This document shows positions 57,989 through 64,000 of a DNA stretch of 64,000 nt, piece by piece. The notes beneath the pieces were generated by a model that was given only the letters and a program-made list of their open reading frames with translations, was not told where the DNA came from and searched no databases. Origin of the DNA: Dastarcus helophoroides (lineage: Eukaryota; Arthropoda; Insecta; Coleoptera; Bothrideridae); the NCBI GenBank assembly GCA_028583605.1, contig CM053327.1, positions 36,076,626 to 36,140,625 on the forward strand, written 5' to 3'. Numbering within the stretch: the first letter of the stretch is position 1; every line of letters starts with the position of its first letter. The position numbers were made by a program, and so were the translations under genes.

Positions 57989-59757
57989 GAGGAAGAAGAA
58001 GAAGAGGAAGAGGAAGAAGAGGAAGAGTAAGAGGAAGAAGAAGAGGAAGAGGAAAAGGAAGAGGAAGAGGAAGAGGAAGAGGAAGAGGAAAAGGAAGAGG
58101 AAGAAGAAGAGGAAGAAGAAGAGGAAGAGGAAGAGAAAGAAGAAGAGGAAGAAGAAGAGAAAGAGGAAGAAGAAAAGAAAGAGGAAGATAAATAGGAAGA
58201 GGAAGAGGAAGAGAAAGAGAAAGAGGAAAAGGTAGAGGAAGAGGAAGAGGAAGAAGAAAAGGAAGAGGAAGAGGAAGAAGAGGAAGAGGAACAGGAACAG
58301 CAATAAGAAGAGAAAGGGAAGAGGAAGGGAAAGGGGAAGGGGAAGAGGAAGAAAAAGGGAAAGAGGAAGAGGAACAGAAACAGGAAGAGGAAGGGAAGAG
58401 GATTGAGAAGAGGAAGAGGAACGGGAAGAGGAAGAGAAAAAGGGAGGGAAGAGGAAGAGAAAGAGAAAGAAGAAGAGGAACAGGAACAGGAACAGCAACA
58501 AGAAGAGGAAGGGAGGAGGAAGAGGAAAAGAAACAGCAAAAAGAAAAAAAAGGAAGAGGAAGGGGAAGAGGAAGAAAAAGAGGAAGAGGAACAGAAATAG
58601 GAAGAGGAAGGGAAGAGGATTGGGAAGGGAAGAGGAAGAGAAAGAGAAAGAGAAAGAGAAAAAGAAAGAGAAAGAGAAAGGGAAAGAGAAAGAGAAAGAG
58701 AAAAAGAAAGAGAAAAAGAAAGAGACAGAGAAAGAGAAAGAAGAAGAGGAACAGGAACAGCAACAAGAAGAGAAAGGGAAAAGGAAAAGGAAGAGAAAGA
58801 GCAACAAGAAAAGGCAGGGAAGAGGAAAAGGAAGAGGAAGAGGAAGAGGAAGAGGAAGAGGAAGAGGAAGAGCAAGAGCAAGAGGAAGAGGAAGAGGAAA
58901 AGGAAGAGGAAGAGGAAGAGGAAGAGGAAGAGCAAGAGCAAGAGCAAGAGCAAGAGCAAGAGCAAGAGCAAGAGCAAGAGCAAGAGCAAGAGCAAGAGCA
59001 AGAGCAAGAGCAAGAGCAAGAGGAAGAGGAAGAGGAAGAGGAAGAGGAAGAGGAAGAGGAAGAGGAAGAGGAAGAGGAAGAGGAAGAGGAAGAGGAAGAG
59101 GAAGAGGAAGAGGAAGAGGAAGAGGAAGAGGAAGAGGAAGAAGAAGAAGAGAGAGGAAGAGGAAGAGGAAGAGGAAGAGGAAGAGGAAGAGGAAGAGGAA
59201 GAGGAAGAGGAAGAGGAAGAGGAAGAGGAAGAGGAAGAGGAAGAGGAAGAGGAAGAGGAAGAGGAAGAGAAAGAGAAAGAGAAAGAGAAAGAGAAAGAGA
59301 AAGAGAAAGAGAAAGAGAAAGAGAAAGAGAAAGAGAAAGAGAAAGAGAAAGAGAAAGAGAAAGAGAAAGAGAAAGAGAAAGAGAAAGAGAAAGAGAAAGA
59401 GAAAGAGAAAGAGAAAGAGAAAGAGAAAGAGAAAGAGAAAGAGAAAGAGAAAGAGAAAGAGAAAGAGGAAGAGGAAGAGGAAGAGGAAGAGGAAGAGGAA
59501 GAGGAAGAGGAAGAGGAAGAGGAAGAGGAAGAGGACGAGGAAGAGGAAGAGGAACAGGAACAGGAAGAGAAAGAGAAAGAGGAAGAGGAAGAGGAAGAGG
59601 AAGAGGAAGAGGAAGAGAAACCGGAACAGGAACAGGAACAAGATCAGGAAGAGAAAGAGGAAGAGGAACCGGAACAGGAACAGGAACAAGATCAGGAAGA
59701 GAAAGAGGAAGACAAAGAGGAAGAGGATGGGGAAGAGAAAGAAGAAGAATAAGAAGA
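57978..59757. repeat. 1.78-kb purine-only hexanucleotide microsatellite
   Basis: Almost every base on the plus strand is A or G. Homogeneous blocks include GAGCAA (about 58,930-59,020), GGAAGA (59,020-59,270 and 59,465-59,560) and GAGAAA (59,265-59,465), with mixed GGAAGA/AGAAGA, GGGAAG and GGAACA variants elsewhere. The huge open frames on both strands (for example 384 aa plus and 639 aa minus) are by-products of the repeat and not genes. Confidence 0.95.
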
Positions 59758-59779
59758 AAAAGAGCTCTGATTAAAGCTC

Positions 59780-60586
59780 TTGACGTCCCAGAAACTATCA
59801 CATCTTACACTGAAAGAAAGAAAAGTTGTAGCAGAACGAACTAAAGAGTTGCTTCGCTTGGCCGCAAATAGTGAGCTACCGAATTTTGTTTTCTCTGGCG
59901 GGACTCCAATCCTAATTAACTACCATATTAGCAAACAAAATGACAAAGTTAACTTGCCACAGACGTCTTTTGAAACTTTACAATTCCGAATGGTCACTGG
60001 AAAGCAGAGGGTACCAATGGATTGCCATAACCACCAATGGTCGCTTCTCGTTTTTATTTTGGATCGCAGGATCAAAATAACCTCAGACATGCGCCGTGAA
60101 ACTGTTCTAGAGGTAGCATCGAAGTCTTGGGTGCACACAGAATTCAGGTGCAGACGTGAAAATTTCAGTAAGACTCGACATAGTCTCATAAAACACGTAT
60201 CAATCAGGAATGGCTAAAAAATAACTTTTCACACTTCATTTTTCCGACACAAATTCTCCTAGATGCAAATTCGACGTACCATATTTGGAGCATTCTAAAG
60301 AGCAGAGCTGGCGCTAAAAACTACCAAAGTGTGGATTGTATCAAGCAAGACCTTCACCAGGAATGGGTCAAAATGCCACAAAGCTACGTCCGGGCAGCGT
60401 GCTATTCATTTTTCGACAGTCTGAAGGCTATAGTATGCATTAAGGATTACCATATCAAAAATTGGTGATGCATTATAAAAGCTGCACTATTTATGAACAT
60501 TTTTTACTATTGTTCAATAAAACTTATTAAAAAATAAAAATAATTCAGCACTTTGATTAGTTGACAGTCAATTGCGCCACCCCGTA
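59780..60586 (+). pseudogene. Tc1/mariner-type transposase relic
   Basis: The frame 59,780-60,217 contains RTKELLRLAANSELPNFVFS, then KQNDKVNLPQTSFETL and RRIKITSDMRRETVLE, the layout of the DDE core of an insect Tc1/mariner transposase. The segment after FVFS, where family members have a catalytic Asp, reads GGTPI, so the first catalytic residue is lost. Downstream, in other frames, WSIL-like, NYQSVDCIKQDLHQEWVKMP and AACYSFFDSLKAIV correspond to the C-terminus. The right terminus (complement of TACGGGGTGGCGCAATTGAC) ends at about 60,586 in TA. The left end and N-terminal DNA-binding domain are missing where the microsatellite begins. Confidence 0.75.
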
Positions 60587-60747
60587 TATTTAAATGTTTT
60601 TATTATCGAGTAAAGTGGCTTTAATTCGAATCAAATTAGAATACTAAAACACTCAACGCATTTTTACAGTCCTTGTAATCTTGGTTGAAAAAATATAGCA
60701 TTTTCTATCCTAATAGTTAGATCGCCAAAACTGAGGATAATGAACAG

Positions 60748-61838
60748 GAGCAATATTAACGTAAAATGCTGCAAAGAAGTTAAATGTTCTTAAAAAGAAT
60801 CTTGTGTTGTCATGGGAGTGCTCCATGTCTGTCATAAGGGTGCCCCATGTCTGTCACAAGGGTGCCCCATGTCCATAGCAGCTAAAAACACACCTAGGGT
60901 ACATTATATGTTAGAATATTCGCGCCTTGAACAAAAGGCCTGTTTCCCGGATATATATCAAGCCACAAAAGCAAAGAATCGAACCAAAATCTATAGAAAC
61001 AATGAACAATTTTGGGTGATTCTCCGATGCAGATGATTTCTGATTCTAACAGTATTATGATTGGGAACCAAAACAATAAAAGAAAATACGTCAAATTGTT
61101 CCCCAAAAGGTAACATGGCTCACGCAGGCCTGTCGCGTGGCCATCAGCCGTCTTTGTAAAAAGCATATATGTAATAATTCTATATGGCGTGTTTTGTCCC
61201 TTCGATTGTGGTAAATAGGCGCGATGGATATATATCTTTGTCTTTTTCGAGGACAGAATTTATTAACCAATTCCGCTTCTCGTCAGTTATCATTGTTGTC
61301 ATTCAATTATTAGTGTTCCCGCCCATCTTGTCATCTGTTTCCGCTGTAAATGAATGAATACTTGTCCTCGAAAGAGTACGACATATTCTTTCATCTCACC
61401 TTTTTGACAAAGCATTTTGTAGTGGCGATTATACACAACACGCCATATAAGAGTATTACATATATGGTAAAAAGCAGCAATATTAGCATGAAACGCTCTA
61501 AAGAAGTTAAATGTTTTTAAAAAGAATCTCGAATGCTGTCGTGGGGGTGTCGATAGCAGTTAAAAACAAACCTAAGGTACATTAAATGTTAAAATATTCG
61601 CGCCTTGAACGAAAGGCCCGTTTACCAAATGTATACAACGCCATAAAAGCAAGGAATTGAACCAAAATCTATAGAAATCATGAAAAATTTTGGGTGGTTT
61701 CCCGATGGGGATGACTTCTGAGTGTAAGAGTATTATCGTTGGAAACCAAAACAACAAAAGAAAATACATCAAATTATTCCCCAAAAGGGGACTCAGGCAG
61801 CCCCGCTGTGTGCCCATCAGCCGCCCTTGTACAAATTC
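60748..61838. repeat. Tandem ~415-bp repeat pair split by a MITE
   Basis: Unit 1 (60,748-61,163) and unit 2 (61,475-61,838) share GCAATATTA, AAGAAGTTAAATGTT, TTCGCGCCTTGAAC, GGGAACCAAAACAA-like and CATCAGCCG blocks. They would be directly adjacent without the MITE between them. A short GGTGCCCCATGTC duplication occurs in unit 1. The 90-100-aa minus-strand frames in both units are similar but differ by indels and have no known motif. Confidence 0.75.
61164..61466. mobile_element. MITE of ~303 bp with 8-9-bp target duplication
   Basis: Inverted termini CATATATGTAATA...TATATGGCGTGTT occur at both ends. Flanking GTAAAAAG (61,156-61,163 and 61,467-61,474), extendable to nine bases with C, is the target duplication. 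It is 8 bp if the terminal C belongs to the element (hAT-like), 9 bp otherwise (Mutator-like). No coding sequence. Confidence 0.75.
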
Positions 61839-61920
61839 TAAAATAACGCCCTCATTCAAATTTAACAAATTCAATATTACAAAATTTCGATAAAAACAAA
61901 AATGTCATGTTTAAATTAAG

Positions 61921-62125
61921 TATGTTTATTAATTTTATTTAAAATTTCTGCTGCCCAGTTTAAAAACATTTAAATTTTTATTAATGAAAGTTGACACTAT
62001 GCTGGAACATTTTGAAATATTCAGAATATTATCAAGTTTAATGAATAAAAATTGAAATATTTCGTGGGTCGAAGAAATAAAATTAACAAACATAATGTTT
62101 CCGAACAATAAGAGCCCACCATGAA
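61921..62125. mobile_element. Diverged 205-bp fold-back copy of the hammerhead family (no ribozyme)
   Basis: Two inverted arms related to the 20-kb family (TTTCTGCTGCCCAGTTT; GGTCGAAGAAAT). The right end has a mutated form of the conserved terminus (CATAATGTTTCCGAACAATA...CCACCATGAAG). A 12-bp duplication with one mismatch, GTTTAAATTAAG and GTTTAAATTGAG, flanks it (61,909-61,920 and 62,126-62,137). Confidence 0.65.
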
Positions 62126-62329
62126 GTTTAAATTGAGAAGTTTAAAAAAGTCTAAATTTTAGAGAAAAACTCTACAAAATGTTTTCAATTTCGGAATTCA
62201 AAAAAATGTGAGGTCCACATTTCAGGGACGATTTCGAAAAAAACTTGAACAGAATTTGTTTACGGTTTACAAAATTCACTTCTGATTTATACTGTTCTTT
62301 TCTCAAAATTTCGAGTTTAAATTTAAAAT

Positions 62330-62476
62330 TGAAATACAAATCTGGTCCCATGAAACCGAGAAAGACTAAAAAACACAACAAAGAAGCAACCTTTGTTGTG
62401 TTTTTTTATATTTCTTCGTTTCAGGGGATAAGTTTTGTGTTTCTATTTTAATTTTTGAAGATCACCAGGGACCAGT
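62330..62476. mobile_element. Family B fragment with arms fused head to head
   Basis: A minus-sense arm (62,330-62,385) directly abuts a plus-sense arm (62,386-62,476, ending GGACCAGTCCGATCC). The hammerhead-like centre is deleted, leaving a hairpin with AACACAACAAAG/CTTTGTTGTGTT. Target duplications not identified. Confidence 0.55.
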
Positions 62477-63768
62477 CCGATCCACCAATAAAAAAAAATA
62501 TTTAAAGCTAAAACATTGTAAGCTTAATCCGCAATTGTGACATCAAAATTTCAAGTTAAAAAATCTGGAAGTTTCGCTAAGCTCAAAAATTTTGGTACAA
62601 CGACCTTAAACTCAAATATTTGACATTTTTTTTCGTCATTTCTACTTTTAAACTCGAAATTTGTTGGAACGTTAACATTATTTTTTAAACACGAAACGAA
62701 AAAATTTCTAGGAAAATACGAAATGTAAAAAATTAAATTTGAAATGTTGTGAGATTTTCAAATTTATTTTTAAATGTTCGACTTGTCAACCTGTCAATTT
62801 ATAGGGCAATGTTTAGGTTTTTTTCTCTAAAATTTTAACTTCAACTTTAACCTCAGCACTTGGACACTTTGAACCAAATTTGAAACCATAAATTGAAATA
62901 CTCGACCCATTTCTTCAATTTTTCGTTTTCGAAATTTCGATAATGTTCTTAAAATATTGGTTTTTTCTCAAAATTCCATCAGATGGAAATGAAATCGCAA
63001 TTGGAAAGGGAAATTTGACGAAAAAATTTATGTCTGAAAAAATATTTTGAATCTGTTTGTCTTGAAGCAGTTTTATAGTAGAGAAAAAATGGAAAATCAT
63101 TGAAAATGTCGCCCCTCTTGAACAACCGTCTTTGTGCACACCTACGCGTAGCTGCGTTGGATTCACTACGATTTTCGTAGTGGACTTAAGTTCTTGTTGC
63201 TATTCATGAGATACGTAAAGGATAAAGGCGAGAAATTTTCCCTTCTGCTACATGGGAAAAAAAGTTTAATATTAAAAATCCAAAATTGGTAGATTACAGA
63301 CAGAGCAATACCAAGAAGACGGAAGTAGTGCAAATTTTGGTTTGCTCCTAGAACTGCAAATAATGCGGAAGTGCAAAAATTTGTTTTAGTTTTAAGTTAT
63401 ACCATTTTCACTCGATAATAATGAAAATTTATTAAATTAGGACATAATAATACCAATATGCAACACGACCTAATCAAATTCAAATAATTTCAATACGAGA
63501 TAGTTTCTATGAAGATGAAGATGAAGAAGATTTTTAATTATATTCTGGAACACATAAGTTTACAAAATTATTTTCATTAATGCCAGAAGTTGAGTAACGA
63601 ATTTTGAAAGAATTCTGGCAAATTTTTGGCTAAAAATGTCTTGAAAATGTCACATGTCTTCGAAGCTTCAAATTTTAACACCTAAAGATGACGTTCCTTT
63701 CGAACTGCAGGTGGCCAAAAATTTCTACAAATCGAACACCAACCTTAAAAAACTAAAAAGATACTTAC
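62477..63768. other. Putative Atg16-type gene intron / non-coding
   Basis: AT-rich sequence downstream (minus sense) of the Atg16-type exon. I could not recognise the expected final WD40 exon here by eye. The 83-aa minus frame at 62,915-63,166 has no WD motif. The intron may extend far to the left, in which case many of the repeats above would be intronic; this is inference. Confidence 0.4.

Positions 63769-64000
<232 letters not shown>

Noticed and set aside
57505..59801. Very long open frames (384-639 aa) rich in Leu/Pro/Ser/Phe or Arg/Lys/Glu across the microsatellite
   Set aside because: They are translations of a hexanucleotide purine repeat in each frame; no stop can arise in most phases. 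No gene signal.

Overview
This window looks like insect (arthropod) nuclear DNA from a large, AT-rich, repeat-dominated genome. The evidence is the mix of Jockey- and CR1-like LINEs, an RTE-like LINE, Tc1/mariner, pogo/Tigger and hAT remnants, solo LTRs and Penelope-like repeats, plus one spliced host exon. The insect order cannot be fixed from the sequence. Only one host coding exon is recognisable: a WD40-encoding exon of an Atg16-type autophagy gene on the minus strand at 63,769-63,916. Its other exons lie to the right of the window or were not found to the left. No bacterial-type genes, tRNAs, rRNAs or CRISPR arrays were seen.

Layout, left to right. 1-6.8 kb is mostly single-copy-looking non-coding DNA with a solo LTR at 4,949-5,309. 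6.85-8.9 kb holds minus-strand 3' parts of a CR1/Jockey-type LINE, internally duplicated. 9.06-13.47 kb is a decayed Jockey-type LINE split by a 3.1-kb non-autonomous hAT element with a perfect 8-bp target duplication; the hAT element itself carries a pogo-like MITE. 14.8-19.1 kb is a nearly full-length RTE-like LINE with an intact ORF1 and an ORF2 broken by one stop and one frameshift, ending in (TA)n. 20.1-25.4 kb is a cluster of short retroelements with hammerhead ribozymes. 25.6-27.6 kb is a 484-bp tandem/fold-back repeat. 28.1-29.7 kb is a Tigger-like remnant caught in a 655-bp tandem duplication. 29.7-32.5 kb is non-repetitive. 32.5-41.1 kb is a composite satellite. 40.8-42.35 kb has two LINE 3' ends. 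46.1-50.8 kb is a ~315-bp satellite of about 15 monomers. 52.9-53.2 kb is a second solo LTR. 55.1-55.45 kb is another hammerhead-like element. 56.5-58.0 kb holds two LINE C-terminal relics. 58.0-59.77 kb is a giant purine-only microsatellite. 59.78-60.59 kb is a mariner-type transposase relic. 60.7-62.5 kb contains duplicated repeats with inserted MITEs.

The most interesting content is the 20-25 kb cluster. Two identical 47-nt sequences (20,388-20,434 and 25,291-25,337, minus strand) satisfy every element of a type I hammerhead ribozyme: the CUGANGA and GAAA cores, three helices and a GUC cleavage site. They sit in a repeat family whose copies have 11-13-bp target-site duplications, head-to-head inverted arms and extreme truncation, the architecture known for Penelope-like retroelements. 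A second, different family (21,090-21,766 and 55,099-55,446) carries a degenerate hammerhead-like fold, has the same insertion architecture, and in one locus forms a 230-bp tandem array reminiscent of animal retrozymes. Stem II of this second family shows a compensatory base change between loci.
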